Of a stretch of DNA of 64,000 nucleotides, positions 53,973 through 62,882 are shown piece after piece. The number at the start of each line of letters is the position of its first letter. Positions within the stretch are counted from its first letter, which is position 1. The notes beneath the pieces were generated by a model. The model saw only the letters and a list, made by a program, of their open reading frames with translations, did no database searches and was not told where the DNA came from. The stretch is from JAHELQ01 sp964491915 (GTDB lineage: Bacteria > Acidobacteriota > Aminicenantia > UBA2199). Where the stretch lies: positions 22,081 through 86,080 of the forward strand of contig CAZBHS010000020.1 of assembly GCA_964491915.1 (NCBI GenBank), given 5' to 3'. Position numbers and translations under genes: made by a program.

Positions 53973-54884
53973 ATGAGAAAGAAAGAAAGGATTTTGGTTA
54001 TACTCAACCCTGCGTCGGGAGTCGTATCTAAAGATATAGCTGCATCTGTCATTTTCAAAAAACTACGGGAGCAATTCGATACTGTCTCGATCATCAATTC
54101 AAATTCTCCCGCTCATGGTTTTGGCATTGCGAAAGAGGGTATGGAACACTTCGATATCATAACCGCATTCGGAGGTGATGGAACCATCAATTCAATCGCA
54201 GCCGCAATGGTGGGAACAGAGAAAGTTCTCGGGATTCTTCCGGGAGGATCAGGCAATGGATTGGTAAGGAACCTCGACATGCCGCTTTCGTGGAGACGCG
54301 CCCTCGATATCCTTAAATTTGGCAAAGACAAATCATTCGATGTAGGAAAAATCAATGACAAAACCTTTCTTAACGTTGCAGGTGTTGGCCTCGACGGTAT
54401 TATAGCGAGAAAAATTAACTTCGAGGCCAAAAGCCGGGGAATTGCTCCCTATTTGTATCATGGCCTCAAAGGGTATTTCGAAACTCCTACTTTCAGAGTA
54501 AAGATAACTCTAGACGATATAGAATTCCAGGATGAGATTTTGCTTGTGGCTTTCGCCAATTTCAAGCAATACGGCGGAAAAGCGGTGATCGCACCATTCG
54601 CCGAACCTGCGGATGGTAAATTAGATCTCTGTATTCTTAACAAATTCCGCCTTTTAGACGCATCAATCAGTATCCCAAAACTTTTTAGCGGTCATATTCA
54701 TGAATTACCATTCTATAGAACGTATAAATTCGAAAAGGTAACCATCGAAACAATGGACCCCGATCTTCCTTTACCATGCACAATTGATGGTGAATATGGC
54801 GGTAAAGAGCTCATTAAGTACACTGTTGAAGTCATGCCGGCTAAAATCAAGATACGAGTCCCGGCGCCAGACACCAACCTGTGA
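53973..54884 (+). CDS. diacylglycerol kinase-family lipid kinase (YegS/DgkB-like)
   Basis: A 303-residue lipid kinase. NPASG (12-16), GGDGT (67-71) and PGGSGNGLVRNL (90-101) form the DAGK catalytic domain, and the C-terminal half shows the DxDGE-like end (CTIDGEYGG). It phosphorylates a diacylglycerol or related lipid; the exact lipid is not deducible. The ATG lies one base after the predicted transcript start. A bidirectional terminator follows. A tandem downstream gene is absent, so it is likely monocistronic. Confidence 0.88.
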   Translation: MRKKERILVILNPASGVVSKDIAASVIFKKLREQFDTVSIINSNSPAHGFGIAKEGMEHFDIITAFGGDGTINSIAAAMVGTEKVLGILPGGSGNGLVRNLDMPLSWRRALDILKFGKDKSFDVGKINDKTFLNVAGVGLDGIIARKINFEAKSRGIAPYLYHGLKGYFETPTFRVKITLDDIEFQDEILLVAFANFKQYGGKAVIAPFAEPADGKLDLCILNKFRLLDASISIPKLFSGHIHELPFYRTYKFEKVTIETMDPDLPLPCTIDGEYGGKELIKYTVEVMPAKIKIRVPAPDTNL

Positions 54885-54887
54885 TGC

Positions 54888-54922
54888 AAAAAAAAAGGGA
54901 AGTTTTTCAACTTCCCCTTTTT
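54888..54922. terminator. bidirectional intrinsic terminator
   Basis: An 8-bp stem GGGAAGTT (54897-54904)/AACTTCCC (54909-54916) with a TTTC loop, an A-run before and a T-run after. It lies between the convergent lipid kinase and exbD genes. Confidence 0.8.
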
Positions 54923-54955
54923 ATTTGAAGCTCTATTCTTTTACTTTGTTACTTA

Positions 54956-55399
54956 TTAATCAGAACCTGCGAACTGTTCGGTAACTAAACCTAAGATCTC
55001 TATATTAGCGCTCCTGATTTCGTTCATAACGTCAACGACTTTTCCATATTCAAGCTCAATGTCAGCTTTCAGCAAAATTTTGCGTTCCATTATCTGCCTT
55101 TCTTCCATAAGATCGTCAATAGCAGTCGCTAATTTAGTAATATCATCAATGACTTTACTTTCAAGAAAAACCTTTAATTCACCGGAAACTCTGTCCATAC
55201 CGACATCAACCGTGATCATTTCACCGGGTTGAGGCTCTTCTTGCGTGTACTTTGCTTCAGGAAGAGTGACATTGGCACCCTTCTGAATCATCGGTGTTAC
55301 AACCATAAAGATAATCAGCAACACCAATAAGATATCACACAGAGGTACGACATTAGGCTCTGATTTGGTTGAATTTGAGCCAAGTTCTCCGCCGGCCAT
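54956..55399 (-). CDS. exbD: ExbD/TolR-type biopolymer transport protein
   Basis: A 147-residue inner-membrane protein with one helix (about 19-39) and the essential Asp22 in PLCDILLVLLI that carries protons in the ExbBD/TolQR motor. The periplasmic part is the usual small ExbD domain. It starts 2 nt after exbB on the same strand, and tonB is next upstream, so the three make a TonB energy-transduction unit rather than Tol-Pal (no tolA, tolB or pal). Confidence 0.92.
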   Translation of the reverse strand: MAGGELGSNSTKSEPNVVPLCDILLVLLIIFMVVTPMIQKGANVTLPEAKYTQEEPQPGEMITVDVGMDRVSGELKVFLESKVIDDITKLATAIDDLMEERQIMERKILLKADIELEYGKVVDVMNEIRSANIEILGLVTEQFAGSD

Positions 55400-55400
55400 T

Positions 55401-56084
55401 TCAGGCTCCTTTCTTATTTTTCAGTTTGATGAAGTGATCGATAAGTTCGGACGAGGCGTTAGCCATTTCACCGGTAAAGATTTCAACTTTGTTCAACAAG
55501 GCATTGAAGAACCACACGGCGATAACGGCCACGAGAATTCCAAAACCGGTTGTGATCAAAGCTTCAGCAATACCAGAAGCAACAGTACCGATACCGCCGG
55601 AACCAGACACTGACATGGCCTGGAAGGCGTTGATGATACCAAAAACTGTACCGAACAAGCCGACAAACGGTCCAGTCGAACCGATTGTAGCCAAGGTGCT
55701 CATTCCTCTTTTGAATTCCTGGACACCTTTGATTGTCGCTCTTTCGATAGCTCTCTTTGCCGACTCTACTTTTTCGCTGTAATTAGCATCGCTATCTTCC
55801 TGGAAATGTAATTCATTCAATCCTGCGGTCAAGACCTTTGCAAGATGACTGTTTTTGAATTTTTTATCGGAAGACAATTTTATAGATTCTTCTATTTTAC
55901 CTTCTTGCCAAAGTTTGCTGATCAATCTCAACAAAATATTGGACTGTTTTTTTGCTTTGGAGAAGACAAGAAGTCTTTCAACGCCTACTGCGATAGAATA
56001 GATCGACATAAAAGTCAACACGATAGCAACTGTTTTCGCAATGATTCCCATAGAGGCAAACATTTCAGATAGATTAAATTGCAT
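55401..56084 (-). CDS. exbB: MotA/TolQ/ExbB proton channel protein
   Basis: A 227-residue protein with three membrane helices (about 11-30, 125-150, 170-195) and the family core GSTGPFVGLFGTVFGIINAF and GIAEALITTGFGILVAVIAV. It forms the stator channel with ExbD, driving TonB. It lies between tonB and exbD with short gaps (29 and 1 nt), so cotranscribed. Confidence 0.94.
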   Translation of the reverse strand: MQFNLSEMFASMGIIAKTVAIVLTFMSIYSIAVGVERLLVFSKAKKQSNILLRLISKLWQEGKIEESIKLSSDKKFKNSHLAKVLTAGLNELHFQEDSDANYSEKVESAKRAIERATIKGVQEFKRGMSTLATIGSTGPFVGLFGTVFGIINAFQAMSVSGSGGIGTVASGIAEALITTGFGILVAVIAVWFFNALLNKVEIFTGEMANASSELIDHFIKLKNKKGA

Positions 56085-56113
56085 AATAAACCTCCTATTT
56101 AGATGTGTGAGTA

Positions 56114-56851
56114 TTATTGTCTTAAATTAAACGTGACAACAACCGTGAATTTAACAGGCTTCGGAATACCGTTCACAATGTAAGGTTCATATACCCATTG
56201 TTTAATTGCCGCAAGCGCATTTGAATTCAACAATGGATGTCCACTGATTACCCTAGCAACCGTTACACGACCATAGATATCAGTAGTCGCCTCAATTATA
56301 ACCTTTCCCCGAATCCTAGCTTTAAGCGCAACCGCAGGATATTCAGGTTCGACTCTCTTGATGAGTTTAGGAGTCTGAACACTGGAGACCCTCAGAGCTT
56401 CAGTTTCGGTTGCTTCGCCGAGTCCGCCAAGGACTCCGCCGACAACTCCACCTTCGACTCCGCCTTCGACTCCGCCTTCAATTCCACCTTCAATACCGAA
56501 ATCTCCGATATCTTCTTCTTCGATTTCCTCTGGAACTTCAACGGGAGCCACTAACCGTCCAGCCATCATCGGCTTATTTTTTGTCTCCTGCTTTTTCTGC
56601 TGTTTACCGCTTCTGCGTTTAGAAGACTTTTTCTTCGCCGGTGGCGGCGGTGGCGGTGGTGGCGGTGGCGGTGCTGCCATAAACACATTGATGACCTTTA
56701 TATCTGGTAAATTCGTTTGTGCATCCATAAGGGGTACAACAACTACTGCCACGATCAACAATGCGTGAAGTAAAAAAGATAGGGGGAAGGTTAACCATCT
56801 TTTTGTGGCTTGATTTTTGCCGCTTGATGCAATTAACGCGTCCTCAAACAT
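56114..56851 (-). CDS. tonB: TonB energy-transducer protein
   Basis: A 245-residue protein: basic tail, membrane helix (about 22-40), 11 consecutive Pro at 61-71, a basic KKKSSKRRSGK patch, a run of six xxGG tetrapeptides (IEGG/VEGG/VVGG/VLGG), and a C-terminal TonB domain with VEPEYPAVA, GKVIIEATTDIYGRV and AIKQWVYEP. It carries energy from ExbBD to outer-membrane receptors. The start at 56851 has GGGAGG upstream. No receptor gene is nearby. The Gly-rich linker is uncommon in length and regularity. Confidence 0.92.
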   Translation of the reverse strand: MFEDALIASSGKNQATKRWLTFPLSFLLHALLIVAVVVVPLMDAQTNLPDIKVINVFMAAPPPPPPPPPPPAKKKSSKRRSGKQQKKQETKNKPMMAGRLVAPVEVPEEIEEEDIGDFGIEGGIEGGVEGGVEGGVVGGVLGGLGEATETEALRVSSVQTPKLIKRVEPEYPAVALKARIRGKVIIEATTDIYGRVTVARVISGHPLLNSNALAAIKQWVYEPYIVNGIPKPVKFTVVVTFNLRQ

Positions 56852-56914
56852 AATAACCTCCCTAAGAAAACTAACACAGAGTAATATATATAACAAATCT
56901 GATTAAAATTCAAG

Positions 56915-58087
56915 CTATTTTTCATATTTTTTTCTACCCAGGAAAGATTTTTCCCAGATTTTTAACCACGAGCATGACTGGAAAATTGAGGAGTACGTGC
57001 CGACAATCACTCCGACTAACAGAGTAAATGAAAAGCTGTGAATGACCTCGCCACCGAAGAAAAACAAAGAGAGCACGGTTAGCAATGTGGTACCGGATGT
57101 CACAATGGTTCTACTTAATGTCTGGTTGATGCTACGATCCAGTATAATTTCAGCCGGATCTTTGCGCATTAATTTAACATTGTCTCTAACGCGGTCAAAA
57201 ATAACGATTGTATCGTTCAGCGAATAACCGATAATCGTCAGCAAGGCCGCGACAACCGACAGGGAGATTTCAATCTGGAAGAAAAGAATCGCCGCCAGAG
57301 CAATCAACACGTCATGGAACAGGGTGATGACCGCAGCCAATCCATAGATAAACTTAAACCGGAAGCCGATGTAGATCAACATACCCAGAAGCATCCAGAA
57401 CGTTGCCAATGTCGCTTTTCTGCGTAGGTCATGACCAACCTGGGGGCCGACGCTTTCGACACTCAAGAAGGTAAAATGACCGAGATAGGTCTTGTCCTTC
57501 AAGATGGCGATGGCATTGTTCTTCAATCCCTTGGTTTCGAGATCTTCGAACGCTCCGATCAAACCGTTGGCATCCTGGGTTCTCATCTCGATGATGGCTT
57601 TGGCTGAATTTTCAGCGGATTCACTGTCGATTCCGCCGGCCACCAAAATGTTGGCGATCGCGCTTTGAGAAATGTTGTTCAGGTCTTTCTTGCCGGCACT
57701 GACTTCAGCTTTGTCCCGCGAATCGATAAACGCGTCGCGAATTGTATTGGCAGCTTTTGCCAGGGCTTCCAGAGCCTCATCTTCAGACAAATCTTCCTCG
57801 GACACATTCATTGTCTTGATGAAAAATTTCGTTTGCCCGCCTTCAACACTCTGGATAACCGATTTACCCAAACCAACGTCCCCAAGGACCTTCCTCAAAT
57901 CGTTCTCATTGGTAGCATCTTTGAAGCTAACCTCAACCATCGTACCGCCGGTAAAATCGATACCAAGGTTAAAGCCCATGGTGTAAAAAGCGATCAATCC
58001 TGCCAGAATGACGATGCCGGAAATTCCAAAGGCCCAATACCGTTTATTCATAAAGTTAAAATTCGGTTCTTTTTTAAATAACTTCAT
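56915..58087 (-). CDS. secF: protein-export membrane protein SecF with inserted domain
   Basis: A 390-residue SecF with six membrane helices; motifs are GIDFTGGTMVEVSF near the start and ESVGPQVGHDLRRKA before the second helix. Typical SecF has about 300-330 residues. Here the periplasmic P1 region carries an additional helical segment of about 100 residues (roughly 80-190, SAGKKDLNNISQSAIANIL). It forms the SecDF proton-driven pulling complex with SecD, 14 nt upstream. Confidence 0.93.
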   Translation of the reverse strand: MKLFKKEPNFNFMNKRYWAFGISGIVILAGLIAFYTMGFNLGIDFTGGTMVEVSFKDATNENDLRKVLGDVGLGKSVIQSVEGGQTKFFIKTMNVSEEDLSEDEALEALAKAANTIRDAFIDSRDKAEVSAGKKDLNNISQSAIANILVAGGIDSESAENSAKAIIEMRTQDANGLIGAFEDLETKGLKNNAIAILKDKTYLGHFTFLSVESVGPQVGHDLRRKATLATFWMLLGMLIYIGFRFKFIYGLAAVITLFHDVLIALAAILFFQIEISLSVVAALLTIIGYSLNDTIVIFDRVRDNVKLMRKDPAEIILDRSINQTLSRTIVTSGTTLLTVLSLFFFGGEVIHSFSFTLLVGVIVGTYSSIFQSCSWLKIWEKSFLGRKKYEK

Positions 58088-58101
58088 TTATCAACTCCTA
58101 A

Positions 58102-59649
58102 TCAGATGCTGATTTTTTTCAGCTTTTTCCGGTTCCCGTAAACGAGATCGAAGATGACCCTGGAGACAAACACCGCGGTGAACATACTTGCCGTGATGCC
58201 GATAATCAGAGTGACGGAGAAGCCCTTAATCGGACCAGTACCGAACTGGAACAAGAAGATCGCGGCGATAATGGTGGTCAGGTTGGCGTCAAAAATAGTC
58301 ACAAACGCCTTTTTGAAACCGGAATCAATCGCGGATTTCGGAGATTTCCCCGCTCTAAGATCTTCTTTGATGCGCTCAAAAATAAGAACGTTGGCATCCA
58401 CCGCCATACCGATGGTCAGGATGATACCCGCGATACCAGGTAATGTCAGCGAAAATTTAAAATAAGCCAAAGCTCCCATCAAAATCAAAATATTCAAACC
58501 CAGCGCCACCACTGAATTGACACCGGCGCCTTTATAATAAACAACCATGAATAGCATGACCAACGCCAAACCGATCAACGCGGCGATAACCCCTTTACGG
58601 ATAGAATCGGCGCCTAACGACGGACCGATCACACGGTCTTCCAGGTATTTCATAGGAGCGGGAAGCGCGCCGGAGCGGAGCACCAGAACCATATCGTCAA
58701 CCTCTTCGACGGTGTAACGACCGGTGATAATACCACTGTCGAAAATTGAATCCTGAATTGTGGCAACGAGCTCGACTCTGCCGTCCAACACAGTGGAGAG
58801 ACGTTTGCCGATATTCGCGGATGTGAATTTTTCGAACTTGCGGGCTCCCTGGGAGCCAAGAGTAAAGCCGATGGCGGGAGCTCCGTATTGATCCTGGGAG
58901 CGACGCGCGTTTTTCAGATCTTTACCGGTCACGATGGAGGCGGCTTTCATGACAAAAAAACCTTTCTCCATACGGCGGGGATTTGTTTTCAATACAACCA
59001 AATCCTCGGGTAAAGTACCACTGTACTGGGCAAGCGCAGCTTCTTCCGTTTTGAAGGGACCCGCCATCACTTGCTTCCATTCCAGCATCGCGGTGCTTTT
59101 GATCAAAGCTTTCGCCCTGCCGGGATCAGGCACGCCGGGTAATTGGACCAACAAGCGGTCCCCCGACAAGCCCTCTTTCTGGATGACCGGTTCGGCGACG
59201 CCGAACTCGTCCACCCTGTTGCGGATTGTCTCCAACGCCTGGTCGACGGACTGTTCACGCATCCGCATCTCAATATTGGGCCGCAAACTCATATCAATGG
59301 TTCCACCGGCGATGGTATATTTCCAATCACGGAAATAATCGTCCAATATATCTTTGATTTTCGATTCGTCTTCGAACAGGATTCCTCTGGCCTGGATGCC
59401 GGTATCCCCTTTTCGAACAACCTTATCGAGTGCAATGCTGTCTTCAGTAAATAGGTTTCTTAACTGGGCGACATTTTGATCGGTCTGCACACGAATCGCT
59501 TCGTCTGTTTGGACCTCCAGGATCAAATGCATGCCGCCTTTCAAGTCTAGCCCGAGGGTGATCTTATCTTTGGGCGGATAAAATAATAGCACAGATACAA
59601 CAATCACCAGAGCAATTAGGCCAACTTTCCAGCCAATCGATTTCTTCAT
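58102..59649 (-). CDS. secD: protein-export membrane protein SecD
   Basis: A 515-residue SecD: N-terminal helix (about 7-23), GLDLKGGMHL motif, periplasmic P1 with NRVDEFGVAEPVIQKEG, then five C-terminal helices with GMAVDANVLIFERIKEDLR. Length is normal for a non-fused SecD. It partners SecF to pull translocated proteins into the periplasm using the proton gradient. It is the second gene of the yajC-secD-secF order, with a 152-bp gap after yajC. Confidence 0.96.
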   Translation of the reverse strand: MKKSIGWKVGLIALVIVVSVLLFYPPKDKITLGLDLKGGMHLILEVQTDEAIRVQTDQNVAQLRNLFTEDSIALDKVVRKGDTGIQARGILFEDESKIKDILDDYFRDWKYTIAGGTIDMSLRPNIEMRMREQSVDQALETIRNRVDEFGVAEPVIQKEGLSGDRLLVQLPGVPDPGRAKALIKSTAMLEWKQVMAGPFKTEEAALAQYSGTLPEDLVVLKTNPRRMEKGFFVMKAASIVTGKDLKNARRSQDQYGAPAIGFTLGSQGARKFEKFTSANIGKRLSTVLDGRVELVATIQDSIFDSGIITGRYTVEEVDDMVLVLRSGALPAPMKYLEDRVIGPSLGADSIRKGVIAALIGLALVMLFMVVYYKGAGVNSVVALGLNILILMGALAYFKFSLTLPGIAGIILTIGMAVDANVLIFERIKEDLRAGKSPKSAIDSGFKKAFVTIFDANLTTIIAAIFLFQFGTGPIKGFSVTLIIGITASMFTAVFVSRVIFDLVYGNRKKLKKISI

Positions 59650-59801
59650 CTTTTGCCTCCGAATTGTAATTTTGCGTGTGATATCAAAATTAGTGGAATA
59701 TTAGTAGCCCCTGTCGGGAAAGGGACGAATATATGGTGAATGACACTCTCGAATATTTGCACGCCCACACCGGAGCGGTGTCGGCATCATTCCAAAAGTC
59801 T

Positions 59802-60125
59802 TCATTTAGCTTGAACGCCACCCTGCTGGGGGTCTATGACACTGGAGATAGAGGATTTGGCGACCTGCATCCTCGTATTCTTGTCCACTTCCAGTTCAAC
59901 CCGGTCATCCATGACTCTGGTTACAGTTCCAAAAATACCGCCGGCAGTGATGACCCGTTCGCCGCCCTTCAAAGACGTAACCAAATTCAGATGGCTTTTC
60001 TGTTTTTTTCTGGCGGGCATAATAATCAAAAAATAAAAAATCACAAAAATTATTACAAATGGGATCAAAGCGCCGAACATGCTGGGCTGTGCGGCCCCTC
60101 CGCTGGCTTGACCGAATAAATACAT
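59802..60125 (-). CDS. yajC: preprotein translocase subunit YajC
   Basis: A 107-residue protein with one N-terminal helix (about 18-37) and the YajC pattern LIIMPARKKQKSHLNLVTSLKGGERVITAGGIFGTV. It accompanies SecDF at the translocon. It follows tgt by one base. The 152 bases from 59650 to 59801 before secD hold only a weak 6-bp hairpin and no supported gene. Confidence 0.94.
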   Translation of the reverse strand: MYLFGQASGGAAQPSMFGALIPFVIIFVIFYFLIIMPARKKQKSHLNLVTSLKGGERVITAGGIFGTVTRVMDDRVELEVDKNTRMQVAKSSISSVIDPQQGGVQAK

Positions 60126-60126
60126 C

Positions 60127-61242
60127 TTAAACTCCTTGTGTATAAAGAGACATGAAACTCTCTTTAAACGGATTGAATTCTCTAAGCTTAATAGAATACC
60201 TTATTTTCCGCATAAAATCAAGGTAAAAATGGATGTTGTGAATAGTGTTCAATACCGCCGAAGATATCTCGCGGGAGATATATAAATGCCTCAAATAGGC
60301 GCGGGAAAAGTTGCGGCACGTGTAACATTCACAGGCCTCGTCCAGGGGTTTTTCATCCTTTTTGAAGCGTTCGTTTTTGATGGAAAGCCTGCCTCTGGAA
60401 GTGAACAAAGTTCCTCTTCGGGCATTGCGGCTGGGCATGACGCAATCGAACATATCGATGCCGTGTTCCACCGCGAACAAAATCTCTTCCGGCGTTCCGG
60501 AGCCCATCAGATAGCGCGGCTTCTCTTTCGGCATTTGCGGAACGATAAACGAAACGATCCTATCAAAGTCCTCCCGCGGTTCGCCGACACTCAAACCGCC
60601 GACCGCGTAGCCTTCAAAATTGAGGTCAACCAACCGCTGCAACGACCGTACCCGCAAATCTTCCAACAATCCGCCTTGCACAATGCCGAATTGGGCATTG
60701 TCGCGATTGGTGCTTAAAAATTGTCGCCGCGCCCGCTCCGCCCACTCGTCGGTAATGGCCAGCGCCTTCTCGTCGTCTTCGCGGTCGGCTGGGTAGTTGG
60801 CAAAATTGTCCAACACCATTTGAATATCCGAATCCAGTATATTCTGGACATCCACCACATCTTCGGGGGATAGAAAAAAACGGCTGCCGTCCAGGTGGGA
60901 TTTGAACTCCACCCCCTTACGGGAAATCTTCGATTGCCCTTGCAACGAAAAAATCTGAAAGCCGCCGCTATCGGTCAAAATAGGTCGCGGCCACGAGATA
61001 AAATCGTGAAGGGAACCGAATTGGCGGATCACGTCGAGTCCGGGCCGCAAGAACAAATGATAGGTGTTCCCTAAAATAATTTGCGCGTTACTCTGGATTA
61101 GATGATCCATTGTCAATGATTTTACGCTCCCGGCGGTTCCAACCGGCATAAAGATCGGCGTTTCAATGGTCCCCCGCTTGGTGGCGATAATTCCGAGCCG
61201 GGCGTGCGTATCTGAGTCAAATCCCAATATGTCGAATTTCAT
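60127..61242 (-). CDS. tgt: tRNA-guanine transglycosylase
   Basis: A 371-residue enzyme exchanging G34 for preQ1 in tRNAs with GUN anticodons, the queuosine pathway. Asp91 in LTDSGGFQIFSL is the general acid/base of the family; MFDCVMPSRNARRGTLFT is the nucleophile-containing segment. The Zn site CxCxxC (ECYTC) and a later His are present near 305-330. It lies directly upstream of yajC, the classic tgt-yajC-secD-secF arrangement. Confidence 0.96.
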   Translation of the reverse strand: MKFDILGFDSDTHARLGIIATKRGTIETPIFMPVGTAGSVKSLTMDHLIQSNAQIILGNTYHLFLRPGLDVIRQFGSLHDFISWPRPILTDSGGFQIFSLQGQSKISRKGVEFKSHLDGSRFFLSPEDVVDVQNILDSDIQMVLDNFANYPADREDDEKALAITDEWAERARRQFLSTNRDNAQFGIVQGGLLEDLRVRSLQRLVDLNFEGYAVGGLSVGEPREDFDRIVSFIVPQMPKEKPRYLMGSGTPEEILFAVEHGIDMFDCVMPSRNARRGTLFTSRGRLSIKNERFKKDEKPLDEACECYTCRNFSRAYLRHLYISREISSAVLNTIHNIHFYLDFMRKIRYSIKLREFNPFKESFMSLYTQGV

Positions 61243-61249
61243 TGGGATA

Positions 61250-61882
61250 TTATATCATAAAATTGGCGCCGTTCTCAGAGCCGGTCATCACCCGCAGGAC
61301 TTTTTCCGCCACCTCTCCTGGGGAAACCCTTCGATCATTGGGGGAGGGCAACTGCGCGCCGGCGATGGTGGCCGGAGACACCATGTTGAATCTCGTAGGC
61401 TTGAATGCGCCGGCATACGATTGGGTCAATAACCACAAGGCGTTTTTCGCCGCCGCGTAGGGGAGGATCTTTTTATAGGGTTTCATCCGGCCCACAAACT
61501 CGAAGCCGATATTCACCACCGACTCCAAATTCCCCTCCAACAACAAGAAGCGGGTGATCTCAACCGCCGGCGCCATATTATGAAAAAAGTCCGCGGTAAA
61601 ATCGTCGATGGTCACTTCAACTGTGTCTTTGTAAGTCAACGGGCCGTAATTGTTGACCAGATAGTCGCAATCCTTGATAATATCTTTATGCCGGTCCAAA
61701 AACCGCAGGATCCCTTCCTTAGTCCCCAAATCCCCTTGCAACCAACGACAATCCTCGCGCCCGGCGGGGCGATTGTCGAAATAATGGCCCGCCACAGCGA
61801 AGCCCTTTCGCAGAAAAACATCCACCAGGGCAGCTCCCAACAGGCCGGAAGCGCCGGTTACAAGCACCCTGGATTCTTTCAT
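61250..61882 (-). CDS. short-chain dehydrogenase/reductase family protein, atypical
   Basis: A 210-residue SDR. TGASGLLG (9-16) is the cofactor loop, NNYG replaces NNAG, and YAAAK is the catalytic Tyr-Lys segment. The catalytic Ser position reads VVNIGFEF with no Ser, so activity may differ from classical members. Substrate unknown. It lies 7 nt before tgt and 18 nt after folD, so within one operon. Confidence 0.75.
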   Translation of the reverse strand: MKESRVLVTGASGLLGAALVDVFLRKGFAVAGHYFDNRPAGREDCRWLQGDLGTKEGILRFLDRHKDIIKDCDYLVNNYGPLTYKDTVEVTIDDFTADFFHNMAPAVEITRFLLLEGNLESVVNIGFEFVGRMKPYKKILPYAAAKNALWLLTQSYAGAFKPTRFNMVSPATIAGAQLPSPNDRRVSPGEVAEKVLRVMTGSENGANFMI

Positions 61883-61900
61883 GAGATATCTTTGTTTACG

Positions 61901-62812
61901 CTAGTCCAACTTCAATTGATTCTTGAACAAGCGCACGGTATTGTGCATCAGCATCGCCACCGTCATAGCGCCGATGCCGCCCGGCACCGGTGTATAGAAC
62001 GATGATTTGGCAAACGCGTCCTTATGGATGTCGCCGGTGATGCCATAGCCTTTTTTCTCGAACCGTTTGATTTGGGACTCGTTGCACAAGGCCAGAACCT
62101 CTTCTTTTTTGTCCAACCGGTTGATGCCCACATCCACCAGCACCGCTCCGTCCTTCACCATATCGGGAGTCACGAAGCCCGGTTTGCCGATGGCCGCCAC
62201 AATCAGATCCGCTTGCTTCAAAATAGAGGGCAAGTCCCTGGTGCGGGAATGGCACAACGTCACTGTGGCGTTACGGTTTGTCAACATGCCGGCGATCGGT
62301 TTGCCGACGATAAAACTACGCCCCAACACCACCGCGTGTTTGCCGGTTAGATCGATCTTGTAAAAATCCAACAACTCGAGAATTCCGGCGGGAGTACAAG
62401 GAAAGATATCTGTCCGTTTCAAAATCAGCATGCCGAGATTTACCGGGTGGAACCGGTCCACATCTTTTGCCGGATCGATGTGATCCAGAATTTGCCACTC
62501 ATCCAGATGGTCCGGGAGGGGCATTTGCACCAGGATCCCATGCACAGTGTCGTCATTGTTCAATGTGGCGATGGTATCGAGTAATTCCTGAGCTGAAATG
62601 GAAGCGTCCAATTCCAACACATTGGACTTGATTCCCAATTTGTCGGCGGTTTTGTTTTTGCCCCGCACATAAATTTGCGACGCCGGATCGCTGCCTACGA
62701 TCACCACTGTCAAACCCGGAGTCTTACCGGTGCGGGCCTCGAGATCTTCAACCTCTTGTTTTACCCGCTGGTGGACGTCGCCCGCCAATGTCTTTCCATC
62801 CAAAACTGTCAT
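61901..62812 (-). CDS. folD: bifunctional methylene-THF dehydrogenase/cyclohydrolase
   Basis: A 303-residue cytosolic one-carbon enzyme. Markers are YVRGKNKTADKLGI (substrate Tyr/Lys), GILVQMPLPDHL, the DPAKDVDRFHPVN motif, the nucleotide-binding GRSFIVGKP, and PVPGGIGAMTVAMLM near the end. ATG 62812 is chosen since GGAG lies 9 nt upstream; the longer frame to 62860 has weaker context. It precedes the atypical SDR and tgt. Confidence 0.95.
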   Translation of the reverse strand: MTVLDGKTLAGDVHQRVKQEVEDLEARTGKTPGLTVVIVGSDPASQIYVRGKNKTADKLGIKSNVLELDASISAQELLDTIATLNNDDTVHGILVQMPLPDHLDEWQILDHIDPAKDVDRFHPVNLGMLILKRTDIFPCTPAGILELLDFYKIDLTGKHAVVLGRSFIVGKPIAGMLTNRNATVTLCHSRTRDLPSILKQADLIVAAIGKPGFVTPDMVKDGAVLVDVGINRLDKKEEVLALCNESQIKRFEKKGYGITGDIHKDAFAKSSFYTPVPGGIGAMTVAMLMHNTVRLFKNQLKLD

Positions 62813-62882
62813 AATAGTCATCTCCAAAAAAATTCCACCCGTTTGGAGGGCTCGCCTCACGCAAGCCCCGCCGGGTTGTTAT

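Noticed and set aside
59733..60119. Plus-strand 128-codon frame over yajC
   Set aside because: It is antisense to a clear yajC gene in the conserved tgt-yajC-secD order.
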